Shown piece after piece: positions 53,973-61,715 of a DNA stretch of 64,000 nucleotides. Position numbers and translations under genes: made by a program. The notes under the pieces were generated by a model. The model was not told the origin of the DNA. It made no database searches and saw nothing but the letters and a program-made list of their open reading frames with translations. The stretch comes from Actinomycetota bacterium (lineage in GTDB: Bacteria > Actinomycetota > Acidimicrobiia > IMCC26256 > PALSA-610), in contig SXHN01000009.1 in the NCBI GenBank assembly GCA_005773635.1, positions 1 to 64,000 on the forward strand, written 5' to 3'. Within the stretch, counting starts at the first letter, position 1, and every line of letters begins with the position of its first letter.

Positions 53973-54509
53973 TCAGGCTTTCGCCGTCATTGGTTTGCCG
54001 TATGCAGAAGTTCCGGCGCTTACATCGGGAGCTGTTGCGGCATCGGCAACAGGAGCCAATGGCCGCTTTTGCCACTTCACGAAGAGTTTGCAATTCACCG
54101 TCACCAACACGACGTAAATGAGAGTCGCGACGATGTCCTTAATCGCGGCAAGCGGCACGTTGATCGGCAGAAACCAATGCCCATTGGACAATAGATAACT
54201 CTCGCCTACCTCACGGCCGCGAATCAAGAAATGGGTTGTGTCCCACTTGAGGTAACCGTTGGCGAACGTCAACCACTCATGCGGAACCGTGCCGTATGCA
54301 AGCAACATCAACGCGAACGAAATCACGGCGCCGAGCATCGATTGCGCCCACGTCGAAGGCTCTTTCGGCTTTGGTCGTTTACACAAAATCTGGATCACGA
54401 CAACGCCAACGACAAGGAGCAGCGTCGACCAAATCAAGCGACCTGCAGGCCGCAACGGACCCCAGTCCGGCAGGAAGTTCGGAATGGATACTGCGAGGCT
54501 GTGCAGCAT
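53973..54509 (-). CDS. Unknown membrane protein, first gene of the cytochrome operon
   Basis: A 178-residue protein I do not recognise, with about three membrane helices (near residues 25-43, 58-75 and 120-143), a conserved-looking loop YGTVPHEWLTFANGYLKWD and an Ala/Pro-rich C-terminal tail. The ATG at 54507-54509 has AAGGGG at 9-nt spacing; a GTG at 54599 would add 30 residues with little membrane-protein character. It is followed after 6 nt by the ferredoxin gene, suggesting it anchors that protein. The upstream gap 54510-54759 is divergent with the reductase gene and must hold both promoters. Confidence 0.75.
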   Translation of the reverse strand: MLHSLAVSIPNFLPDWGPLRPAGRLIWSTLLLVVGVVVIQILCKRPKPKEPSTWAQSMLGAVISFALMLLAYGTVPHEWLTFANGYLKWDTTHFLIRGREVGESYLLSNGHWFLPINVPLAAIKDIVATLIYVVLVTVNCKLFVKWQKRPLAPVADAATAPDVSAGTSAYGKPMTAKA

Positions 54510-54759
54510 GTTGTTCGTCCCCTTGCCATTCGTCGAAGGCCCATGTTCTTGGGCGGTGGTCGCGGTCAGTTGCAGCGCTGTAACGGTGTTTCCTACCACG
54601 CTAGATGAGCGGCAAGCACATTGTGCGCAATGGTCGCGCAGAACCGTCGCGCGGTCACAAATTCACGAGCGCGAATCAGTATCCGACCCCTCCTGACGAC
54701 GACACAAGCACTCTCGCTCCAACCCGTCCGCGCTGCCGTTGGCGCGCGAGGATTCATGG

Positions 54760-56010
54760 GTGACTGCTGAGGTGTACGACGCGCTGATCGTCGGCGGTGG
54801 GCCAGCTGGCGCAGCATGTGCATACTGGTTGGCCGAGTCCGGTCGGCGAGTCCTCGTGGTCGAAAAGAAGCGCTTCCCGCGCGACAAAACCTGCGGCGAC
54901 GGACTCACGCCACGCGCAGTTCGCCAACTCAACGACATGGGCCTTGCCGAACGATTGAGCGACCATCTTCGTTACGACGGGCTTCGCGCGATTGCCCACG
55001 GGGTTACCCTCGAAATGCCGTGGCCCGACCACCCCGAATTTCCGTCCTTCGGCTACGTGGTGCGGCGCCACGATCTCGACGAAATGGTGGCTGCAAATGC
55101 GGTCAAAGCGGGCGCAACGCTCTGGAGCGCAAGCGAGGCCACCGCTCCTATCGTGGAACGCGGCATCCTGCGAGGCGCACACGTCTACCGCAAAGACGAT
55201 GGCGGGGCCACCGAGGTACGAGCCAAGTTCGTCGTGGTGGCCGACGGTGCCAATTCGCGCTTCGGCAGGGCACTGGGAACCGCGCGCAATCGCAGCTATC
55301 CCCTCGGCATGGCAATCCGGGGCTATTTCAGGAGTCCGTTCCATGACGAGCCGTGGATCGAAAGCCACCTCGATATACGAGACCGAGAGGGCAACCACCT
55401 CCCAGGATACGGCTGGATATTCCCCGTCGGCGACGGCACGATCAATGTTGGGTGCGGATTGCTTTCCACGTTCAAGGGCTGGAAAGACATCAACACAACC
55501 AAGCTGATGGATGCCTTCTCTGCGACGGCGCCTGCACGATGGGGTATCTCTCCTGATACGGCCACCTGTGCGCCAACCGGTGGCCGACTCCCAACCGGCG
55601 GTTCAGTAATGCCCCATGTGGGCCCTACTTGGCTTGCAGTCGGCGACGCGGCAGGCTCCGTGAATCCTTTCAACGGAGAAGGCATCTCGGTCGCGTACGA
55701 GACCGGGCGTATGGCGGCCCAAGCGCTCGAACTGGCGATCGCAAACGACGATGGGCTCGCGTTACACACCTACGAACAACAGCTCGAAGCGATCTACGGC
55801 TTGTACTTCAAAATGGCACGGTTGTTCGTCCACGCCATTGGTAATCCCGCGGTCATGCGCGAACTCACCAGAGTCGGGATGCAAAGCCGCCCGCTCATGG
55901 AATGGGTGTTGCGAATAATGGCCAACCTCTTACGCCCCGACGAACTCGGTCCCGCAGAGGTCGCATACAAAATGGTGAGCCAAATTGTGAGGGTTGTTCC
56001 GAACTCGTAA
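54760..56010 (+). CDS. Geranylgeranyl reductase-family flavoprotein (menaquinone-tail reductase, MenJ-like)
   Basis: A 416-residue FAD-dependent reductase. The dinucleotide fold YDALIVGGGPAGAACAYWLA, the signature KRFPRDKTCGDGLTPRAV and the second FAD motif VGDAAGSVNPFNGEGIS are diagnostic of the geranylgeranyl reductase family. Actinobacterial members such as MenJ saturate one isoprene unit of menaquinone; others act on archaeal-type lipids or chlorophyll side chains. Position beside the quinol oxidoreductase operon favours menaquinone. The GTG at 54760 has GAGGA at 7-nt spacing; a TTG seven codons upstream is less likely. Confidence 0.85.
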   Translation: MTAEVYDALIVGGGPAGAACAYWLAESGRRVLVVEKKRFPRDKTCGDGLTPRAVRQLNDMGLAERLSDHLRYDGLRAIAHGVTLEMPWPDHPEFPSFGYVVRRHDLDEMVAANAVKAGATLWSASEATAPIVERGILRGAHVYRKDDGGATEVRAKFVVVADGANSRFGRALGTARNRSYPLGMAIRGYFRSPFHDEPWIESHLDIRDREGNHLPGYGWIFPVGDGTINVGCGLLSTFKGWKDINTTKLMDAFSATAPARWGISPDTATCAPTGGRLPTGGSVMPHVGPTWLAVGDAAGSVNPFNGEGISVAYETGRMAAQALELAIANDDGLALHTYEQQLEAIYGLYFKMARLFVHAIGNPAVMRELTRVGMQSRPLMEWVLRIMANLLRPDELGPAEVAYKMVSQIVRVVPNS

Positions 56011-56041
56011 GCCGATCCCGCCGCGCACCGCTGGGGTCGCG

Positions 56042-56128
56042 TCACACAGTCTTGAACACAAAGATCAAGCCCGACGCAAGAATCATCAGCAGCAACGCCG
56101 AGATCGCGATCGTGGTGCCCTTTCTCAT
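56042..56128 (-). CDS. 28-residue single-helix membrane protein
   Basis: A 28-codon frame starting MRKGTTIAIS and ending IFVFKTV, almost entirely one hydrophobic helix after a basic N-terminus. Its ATG overlaps the stop of the SAM hydroxide adenosyltransferase gene by 4 nt (ATGA), the coupling used by real genes throughout this window. No function can be assigned. It may be a small membrane regulator, or the overlap may be fortuitous. Confidence 0.55.
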   Translation of the reverse strand: MRKGTTIAISALLLMILASGLIFVFKTV

Positions 56129-56958
56129 TGCGCGCCACGCGATGGTGCAGGCACGACGCTGATAACGGTTCCGACTGACAAGTTCGCCGATTTCGCGGCG
56201 CTCTGACGGTCGATCGCCAACGCCAATAATCCGTAGCTGTCGGTAACCATCGCCAATTCGGAGGGCTTGCCCTCTGAATACGAGTTGATCCATCGCACAC
56301 CGCGAACCTCGTCGCGCCATCGCAGTTCCACAGAATCGCCAACCGCGACGCCACGAGCGATCAACATATCGGGGTCGATGTTGAGTTGAACGTTGCCGAA
56401 ACGGTCGACCCACAGCACCTCACCGACAACAACGCCGTCGGCGGCTTCTTCGGGCAACGGCAAAAGCCCAGGCACTAACAACACGGGATCTATCTCAGTG
56501 CCGAGTTCGAGCAAAGACACACCGGACGCGAGGTGCCCAACCGCCGGCGCCATGACATCGCGGCCCGCGAACGTGCCGCCAGGCGCTTGCAACTGGTATT
56601 CGGAGTTGTCGAGAGCGACCGCTCGCGTCGCGCCGCCCAACATCGCAACGCTGGGAGCGAGCAAGCCATTGTCAGGCCCAACCAATACGCCGTTTTCGAC
56701 TTCTACCGCGATCGCTTTACGGTCGCTTCCGACGCCCGGATCGACGATCGCGAGCACGATGCCGGCCGGTAGATATTGGATAGCTCGAACGAGGGTCAGT
56801 GCCGCCGCCCGCACGTCGTATGGCGCCACATCATGGGTGATATCCACGATGCGCAAGTCCGGAGCCAGCTCCAACATGACCGCTTTGCAGACTCCAACGA
56901 ACTCATCACGAGTGCCGTAGTCAGAGAGAAACGATACGAATGGAGGCGCGTCAGACAC
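56125..56958 (-). CDS. SAM hydroxide adenosyltransferase (DUF62 family)
   Basis: A 277-residue member of the DUF62 / S-adenosylmethionine hydrolase family, which splits SAM to adenosine and methionine using hydroxide and is related to fluorinase and chlorinase. FLSDYGTRDEFVGVCK at the N-terminus, VDPGVGSDRKAIAV, GPDNGLLAP and WVDRFGNVQLNI are the family motifs. Length is standard. Its physiological role is unclear in any host. It is followed by the coupled 28-residue gene and is downstream of the BldC-like gene by 56 nt. Confidence 0.92.
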   Translation of the reverse strand: MSDAPPFVSFLSDYGTRDEFVGVCKAVMLELAPDLRIVDITHDVAPYDVRAAALTLVRAIQYLPAGIVLAIVDPGVGSDRKAIAVEVENGVLVGPDNGLLAPSVAMLGGATRAVALDNSEYQLQAPGGTFAGRDVMAPAVGHLASGVSLLELGTEIDPVLLVPGLLPLPEEAADGVVVGEVLWVDRFGNVQLNIDPDMLIARGVAVGDSVELRWRDEVRGVRWINSYSEGKPSELAMVTDSYGLLALAIDRQSAAKSANLSVGTVISVVPAPSRGAQ

Positions 56959-57014
56959 AGCGATGACCGTACCGGGGTCGGACCTCCGCAGGCCAACCCG
57001 ACACTGCTTGTGAA

Positions 57015-57209
57015 CTAACCGGCTTGGGTGTAGCGCGCTGCAAGGTACTGGTCGACATCGACATCAGAAACCCGAAACGAGCGACCAACCCGCACTGCTG
57101 CAAGTTCGCCAGATTTGATCAAGCGGTATACCGTCATTGACGACACCCGCATTACGTCTGCCACTTCCTGAACTGTCAGAAAGCGCGATTTACTGAGCCC
57201 ATTGGCCAC
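57015..57209 (-). CDS. BldC-like helix-turn-helix DNA-binding protein
   Basis: A 64-residue protein that is a single MerR/excisionase-type winged helix: FLTVQEVADVMRVSSMTVYRLIKSGELAAVRVGRSFRVSDVDVDQYL, of which the core is VQEVADVMRVSSMTVYRLI. The size and the VGRSFRV strand pattern match BldC-type regulators that bind direct repeats as head-to-tail oligomers. Function in development cannot be assumed here; targets are unknown. Confidence 0.85.
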   Translation of the reverse strand: MANGLSKSRFLTVQEVADVMRVSSMTVYRLIKSGELAAVRVGRSFRVSDVDVDQYLAARYTQAG

Positions 57210-57361
57210 GCGGTACTCCCTACTCCGAACCCGCCGTTGGGATCACCGTACGCCATCGCGACGCGTGTTGTCCACTGAGACCGCGACATACCCAAGTTGT
57301 CTGTGACCAGTATCCCCTTCGCCCCTGCTCATCACCACCCCCCATCGGCCCGACGCCCCGA

Positions 57362-57467
57362 CCGATGGCGCGTTTGTGTACCGCCCGCGGTCGACTATCG
57401 CGCCAACTCAGCACGCTCCAGGCCCGATGGCGCGTTTGTGTACCGCCCGCGGTCGACTATCGCGCCA
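57362..57467. repeat. Two 44-bp direct repeats with internal inverted repeats
   Basis: A 44-bp unit beginning CCGATGGCGCGTTTGTG occurs at 57362-57405 and again, identical, at 57424-57467 (period 62). Each unit has TGGCGCG near its left end and the inverted CGCGCCA at its right end, so each can fold. The unit lies in the 279-nt gene-free gap between the BldC-like gene and proC. Two copies are too few for a CRISPR array; a duplicated regulatory site or remnant repeat is more likely. Confidence 0.8.
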
Positions 57468-57488
57468 TCGACTGAGGGTTTCGTGCGG

Positions 57489-58292
57489 TCACGGCGCCCC
57501 AAGCTCACGAGATCGTTGCGTGGCTGCCATCACCGCATCAAGCATCGCGGCCCTGAAGCCATGCGCTTCCAGTACACGCAAACCGGCAGCTGTAGTACCC
57601 CCAGGAGATGTCACGGCGGCCCGCAATTGTTCAGCCGTGGAGTCGCCCGCCGCAAGCAGGCGCGCCGATCCCAACAAGGTCTGGGTAACCAAGCCACTGG
57701 AAACCTCACGACTGAGCCCGGCAAGTACACCGGCTTCAATCATCGCCTCGGCCATCAAAAACACGTAGGCCGGGCCAGAACCCGAAAGCCCTGTCACGGC
57801 ATCTAGCTGATACTCCGGGACTTCGACCACCGTGCCGACGGCACCCAATAAGCGACAAACAAGCGAGCTGTGGACGGCCGAAGCATGTGAACCCGAAGCA
57901 ATCGCCGATGCCCCCGACCGCACAAGCGCGGGCGTATTTGGCATCGCCCGCACGACCGGCCGCCCTGGTGCCATCTCTTCAAGTTCGCGAATTGTCACCC
58001 CTGCGGCGATCGACAGCACTAGCGCATCATGGGCAAGCCCGTCGATCGATGCTCCGAGTGCTTCGGCAACGTCTCCTGGCTTGACGGCCACAATCACGAC
58101 CTCAGCGTCGGGCAACGCCCAGGCACTCGAAGGAACAACGCGAATCCCCGCGAGGCTCGTTTCCAGGTGCCGGCGGCGGTCGGGGTCGGCTTCAGCGACA
58201 CAGAGATCGCCGGATTCATAGCCCGCATCAATCATCCCTGCGAGCAGGGCCTCGCCCATTTTTCCGCCGCCAAGAACTGATACCCGGGTCAT
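57489..58292 (-). CDS. proC: Pyrroline-5-carboxylate reductase
   Basis: A 267-residue NADPH-dependent enzyme for the last step of proline synthesis. The Rossmann start VSVLGGGKMGEALLAGMIDAG, VIVAVKPGDV, VRAMPNTPALV and the C-terminal VTGLSGSGPAYVFLMAEAM with SPGGTTAAGLRVLE are diagnostic. It stands alone; the upstream gap 58293-58452 shows no gene I can support. Confidence 0.96.
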   Translation of the reverse strand: MTRVSVLGGGKMGEALLAGMIDAGYESGDLCVAEADPDRRRHLETSLAGIRVVPSSAWALPDAEVVIVAVKPGDVAEALGASIDGLAHDALVLSIAAGVTIRELEEMAPGRPVVRAMPNTPALVRSGASAIASGSHASAVHSSLVCRLLGAVGTVVEVPEYQLDAVTGLSGSGPAYVFLMAEAMIEAGVLAGLSREVSSGLVTQTLLGSARLLAAGDSTAEQLRAAVTSPGGTTAAGLRVLEAHGFRAAMLDAVMAATQRSRELGAP

Positions 58293-58452
58293 AACCCCAA
58301 ACTACCTAGCGAGCGCCGCAGGGAGTAGACGCCATAAAGATGCCTGAGGGACGTTGAGTGCGGTCATCTTCCCCGACTGCCACACTACAAAGCATTCCCT
58401 CAGGCTTTGTCACTATATAACACAAGATAAGACATCACAAGCCCGCTATGAT

Positions 58453-58914
58453 TCAGGTTCGCCGAGGAAACGCCAAGCGAGCGACCATCGGGAACCATCG
58501 CTCGGTGAACTGGTATATCGATCCGATAATGCGATCAATCTCGGCTTCATCAAGGTGCTCAAGCAGTGTCTTGCCGACGAGATACACCTCGCCGTCGCGA
58601 TCCATACACGCGCTGACGGCATACGAGTCACGATTGGCCCGCAGCAAGAGGTCGTATATCTCCAGTTGGTTCTGCAATGGTGCAGGCAAGAAATACACCT
58701 CATAGTGGAGCGACCGGGGTTTGAGATCAAAGTAGATAGTTGCAGCGTCGCGCCCGTCACAACCGAACCGTACGTACCAGCGCACAAGTTCCGAGTCGTA
58801 TTCGACCGTTTGGATATACAGCTCGCTCGCAACATCGTGTTCCAAATACTTCGCAAGCAAGTCATGCGCCGAGGCAAAGAGAGCGGGGTCAGCGGGCTCA
58901 AAATCCTGCGACAT
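58453..58914 (-). CDS. YbjN-domain protein
   Basis: A 153-residue YbjN/type III secretion chaperone-like fold protein: YDSELVRWYVRFGCDGRDA, EIYDLLLRANRDSYAVSACM and the C-terminal IYQFTERWFPMVARL. Actinobacterial members are usually encoded directly beside mshA, as here. The start ATG at 58912-58914 has AGAAGG upstream; the longer frame to 59097 lies inside mshA. Function is unknown. Confidence 0.85.
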   Translation of the reverse strand: MSQDFEPADPALFASAHDLLAKYLEHDVASELYIQTVEYDSELVRWYVRFGCDGRDAATIYFDLKPRSLHYEVYFLPAPLQNQLEIYDLLLRANRDSYAVSACMDRDGEVYLVGKTLLEHLDEAEIDRIIGSIYQFTERWFPMVARLAFPRRT

Positions 58915-58940
58915 ACTGGGACCTTCTCGCCGCGCGCGGC

Positions 58941-60167
58941 CTAGCGACACTGCACGGGTTCGCGGGCGGCGAGATCGCCGTAAGCCCGCCGCAGCCGCAC
59001 CGCGGTTGAGTTCCACGAAAACTGCTGAGATCGCGAGGCGCCTTGAGCCCCTAGCGAGGCACCGAATGCAGGATCGCTCAAAATCTTGTCGATGCACGCC
59101 GCGAAATCGGTCGGGGAACGCCCCTCGACCAAAAAGCCGGTTCGTCCGTCATCGACAATCGACCGCAAGCCGCCTACTGAAGCAGCCACCACTGGAGTGC
59201 CGCACGACGAAGCTTCAAGCGCAACCAAACCGAACGATTCGGAGTGTGACGGAACTACGCAGACGTCTGCGGCTCGGTAATAGTCAGCCAACTCCGAGTG
59301 CGGCACGGAGCCAACGAACTCAACTTGGCGCTCAATTCCCAGTTCCACGGTCAAATTGCGCAATCGTTCCAATTCCTCGGGACCGATCGGACCACTCGGG
59401 TCACCCACCATCAGCAACTTCGCGTTGGTCCGCGTCAACTCCCCGAACGAACGCAGGGCCAATTCGCCGCCTTTCAACGGCTGAATACGGCCAGCAAACA
59501 ACACCACATCATGACCTACATAGCCAAGCCTGCGCTTCGATTCGTCCCGGTGCCGCGAGTGAAAGATCGAATGGTCGACGCCAGGTGGGACGATTTCAAT
59601 GCGCGCCGGATCGGCGTCATAGCCAACAATGAGATCGCGCTCTTCATCACGAGTTGATGCGATCATCAGGTCGGCGCAGGCGATGATCGACCGCTCCGCG
59701 GCGGCTCGTCCATGCAGTTCTTCGTCGATTCCTGCCGCGTGCTTAACAAAATCGAGCGTATGGAACGTAGTCACGAGTGGGAGACCGAACTCATGCTTCA
59801 AGCGATGCGCGACAACGCCGGACATCCAGTAATGAGCGTGCAGCACGTCGTAGTGCCCGTTGTGACGTTCAATCCAGGCACAGACTGCATCGCCAAAGGT
59901 TTCGAGCAACGGGGGTAATAATTCCTTTTCGATGCTGCTCGGCGGGCCAGCGTCGATGTGCACGACACGTACACCCGGTTCAAGCTCGACAATCTCTGCG
60001 ATGTCTGGGTCGTCGCGTCGAGTGAATACATCACACTGCACCCCAGCGCGCGCCAAACCAGCGACCAACGACCGCACGTAGACATTCATCCCACCGCTAT
60101 CGCCTCTTCCGGGCTGAGCGAGCGGGGATGTGTGGACGCTGAACGCAGCGACTCGACGAAGCGACAT
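58941..60167 (-). CDS. mshA: D-inositol-3-phosphate glycosyltransferase MshA
   Basis: A 408-residue GT4-family enzyme of mycothiol synthesis, joining UDP-GlcNAc to inositol phosphate. It starts with SVHTSPLAQPGRGDSGGMNVYV, the typical MshA nucleotide-sugar loop, continues with DVLHAHYWMSG, VTTFHTLDFVKHAAG, FAGRIQPLKGGELALR and the C-terminal SESFGLVALEASSCGTPVVA with conserved Glu. It marks the host as an actinomycete. It is followed by YbjN at 26 nt and preceded by the XRE regulator at 32 nt on the same strand. Confidence 0.95.
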   Translation of the reverse strand: MSLRRVAAFSVHTSPLAQPGRGDSGGMNVYVRSLVAGLARAGVQCDVFTRRDDPDIAEIVELEPGVRVVHIDAGPPSSIEKELLPPLLETFGDAVCAWIERHNGHYDVLHAHYWMSGVVAHRLKHEFGLPLVTTFHTLDFVKHAAGIDEELHGRAAAERSIIACADLMIASTRDEERDLIVGYDADPARIEIVPPGVDHSIFHSRHRDESKRRLGYVGHDVVLFAGRIQPLKGGELALRSFGELTRTNAKLLMVGDPSGPIGPEELERLRNLTVELGIERQVEFVGSVPHSELADYYRAADVCVVPSHSESFGLVALEASSCGTPVVAASVGGLRSIVDDGRTGFLVEGRSPTDFAACIDKILSDPAFGASLGAQGASRSQQFSWNSTAVRLRRAYGDLAAREPVQCR

Positions 60168-60199
60168 AACGATCCGATGCTACCGCCAGACTCTGAGTT

Positions 60200-60586
60200 T
60201 TATTCCAGAGGGCTTTCCAGACGAGATCCGTTGCGGGCGGCCACCTCAGCTTGGAACGACCGATATATCCGCACGAGTGCATCTTTGTGGTCTTCGGTAA
60301 TCGTGGTATCACGCAAGATTTCGGCCACGAGGTTGGGGCCGGCTGGGCGCTCCTCAAGCAAACCGGCCCGCTCGTAGAGCGTTTCGGCCGATATTCGCAA
60401 TCCCTTAGCGATGCCTTGCAAAATCTCCGCTGATGGCTTGCGCAATCCTCGTTCAATCTGGCTCAGATAGGGATTCGAGATGCCCGCTCGTTCCGAAAGC
60501 CCCCGGAGCGAAAGCCGGGAACTACGCCGTTGATCGCGAATGAACGCACCAAGATCGTGCCATCGCTCAAATGGATCAGGCGCCAT
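60200..60586 (-). CDS. XRE-family helix-turn-helix regulator
   Basis: A 128-residue protein with an N-terminal Cro/C1 HTH (about 12-66: IRDQRRSSRLSLRGLSERAG and SNPYLSQIERGLRKPSAEI) and a short C-terminal helical region. It belongs to a group of short actinobacterial regulators often found near mshA. Targets and signals unknown. It lies 15 nt after the RsiG-like gene. Confidence 0.88.
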   Translation of the reverse strand: MAPDPFERWHDLGAFIRDQRRSSRLSLRGLSERAGISNPYLSQIERGLRKPSAEILQGIAKGLRISAETLYERAGLLEERPAGPNLVAEILRDTTITEDHKDALVRIYRSFQAEVAARNGSRLESPLE

Positions 60587-60601
60587 ACAAAGCCAGGACG
60601 A

Positions 60602-61210
60602 TCAAATCCCGGCGGCGGCGCGAACCGCTAGGGCATTATCCACAACATCAATCACATCGTGGAGTCGGCGCCGATCATCGGAGAGTTCGCGCTCGAATGC
60701 CTGCAACCGCTCAAGCACCGAACCCAGCTCATCGTCAGCAATCACCGGCAGGGTCGCGAGAGATTCGTCGCCAGAAACGAGCTCTTCGCGGCCATCGGGC
60801 CAGGTCAATTCAATGAACGTCAGGTCGGGTTCCACCAAACGGGAATCCGATGCACTCGAGCGAATGGTCTCTCCGCCGAGAATGTTGGGTAACGCGTCAA
60901 TGAGCTCAGCAATCGAACCCCCGCGCGCCCTACGAGCTTGCTCGGCTTCGAGAATCTCGATACGCGCCTGGGCCAAACGACGGTAATAACTCACTGCGTT
61001 CTCGACCGCAGAAGCCTCAGCTTTAAAGGCGCGCAACGCGGTCTCATCGTGGTCGCTCAGGCCACTCACTACGCCCGGGGCAATAAGCGCTTCTATACGG
61101 TCGATGACACACCTCCAAAGCCGGCGTCCGAGGTGCACCCTACCGGTGCAATGGACGTTCGGTCGTTCCAAACAGGTTCCCATCGGCGATTGCGGCGCAA
61201 AGCTTCGCAC
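60602..61210 (-). CDS. RsiG-like c-di-GMP-responsive anti-sigma factor
   Basis: A helical protein of up to 202 residues. It carries two copies of the RsiG c-di-GMP signature E-x3-S-x2-R-x3-Q-x3-D, each with one change: E70-S74-R77-Q81-E85 (D to E) and E173-S177-R180-H184-D188 (Q to H). Between them are an Ala/Arg-rich and an acidic linker. Streptomyces RsiG uses these two helices to hold a c-di-GMP dimer and sequester sigma-WhiG. The true start is unclear; the conserved part begins near 61108 and a GTG at 61136-61138 is possible. No sigma factor gene is in this window. Confidence 0.75.
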   Translation of the reverse strand: MRSFAPQSPMGTCLERPNVHCTGRVHLGRRLWRCVIDRIEALIAPGVVSGLSDHDETALRAFKAEASAVENAVSYYRRLAQARIEILEAEQARRARGGSIAELIDALPNILGGETIRSSASDSRLVEPDLTFIELTWPDGREELVSGDESLATLPVIADDELGSVLERLQAFERELSDDRRRLHDVIDVVDNALAVRAAAGI

Positions 61211-61269
61211 AACCGCCAGATCATCGAACGATCAGAGGGCCGGCTCACCAGCTGGCCGCCGCTGCCCGA

Positions 61270-61518
61270 TTACCCTCCTGACACCGGCGGCAGCACCGCA
61301 ACTTCGTCACCATCACGGAGCACCGTCTCTGGTCCTGACTGAGGTTCGTCACCATTGAGCCACACCCGTGACGTTGCGAGTACGTGCTGCCACTCAATCC
61401 CGTAACGCTGTGCCGCAAGCTCGAGCACCTCATGCACAGAGGCTGCTACAAAGGAATCCGAACTGCATCCGCTTGCCTCCCGGGCTCCAGCAAAGCATCG
61501 CAGGACAACCTTGGCCAT
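61270..61518 (-). CDS. MoaD/ThiS-family sulfur carrier
   Basis: An 82-residue ubiquitin-fold protein ending VLPPVSGG, the di-glycine tail that is adenylated and thiocarboxylated. MoaD of molybdopterin synthase is the closest fit, but ThiS or CysO-like roles are possible as no partner gene (moaE, thiG or moeB) is next to it. ATG at 61516-61518. It precedes the RsiG-like gene on the same strand. Confidence 0.85.
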   Translation of the reverse strand: MAKVVLRCFAGAREASGCSSDSFVAASVHEVLELAAQRYGIEWQHVLATSRVWLNGDEPQSGPETVLRDGDEVAVLPPVSGG

Positions 61519-61536
61519 GGAGTTGTTCCAATCCCA

Positions 61537-61704
61537 CTAGGAAGATGACTGCGGGGTATCAAGAGCACGCAACTCACTGTCGATTGCGGCAAGATCAGCT
61601 TCTAACCGTTCGAGCACCACCAAGTCGTCTTCGCCCTCTGGTGCGCCAGTTTCCGCAACGACGGGCTCTTCGCCAATGTGAGAGTGTGCCTGTTCGGGTT
61701 CCAT
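61537..61704 (-). CDS. Small acidic protein, 55 residues
   Basis: A 55-residue protein starting MEPEQAHSHIGEEP and ending RALDTPQSSS, with a helical, possibly coiled-coil segment (VLERLEADLAAIDSELRAL). No family is recognised. It lies 11 nt after the LON-domain gene and 18 nt before moaD on the same strand, in a close-packed operon, which supports it being real. Function unknown. Confidence 0.6.
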   Translation of the reverse strand: MEPEQAHSHIGEEPVVAETGAPEGEDDLVVLERLEADLAAIDSELRALDTPQSSS

Positions 61705-61715
61705 GCTGTACGAGA

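Noticed and set aside
57362-57467. CRISPR array.
   Set aside because: Only two repeats and one 18-nt spacer, no cas genes in the window.
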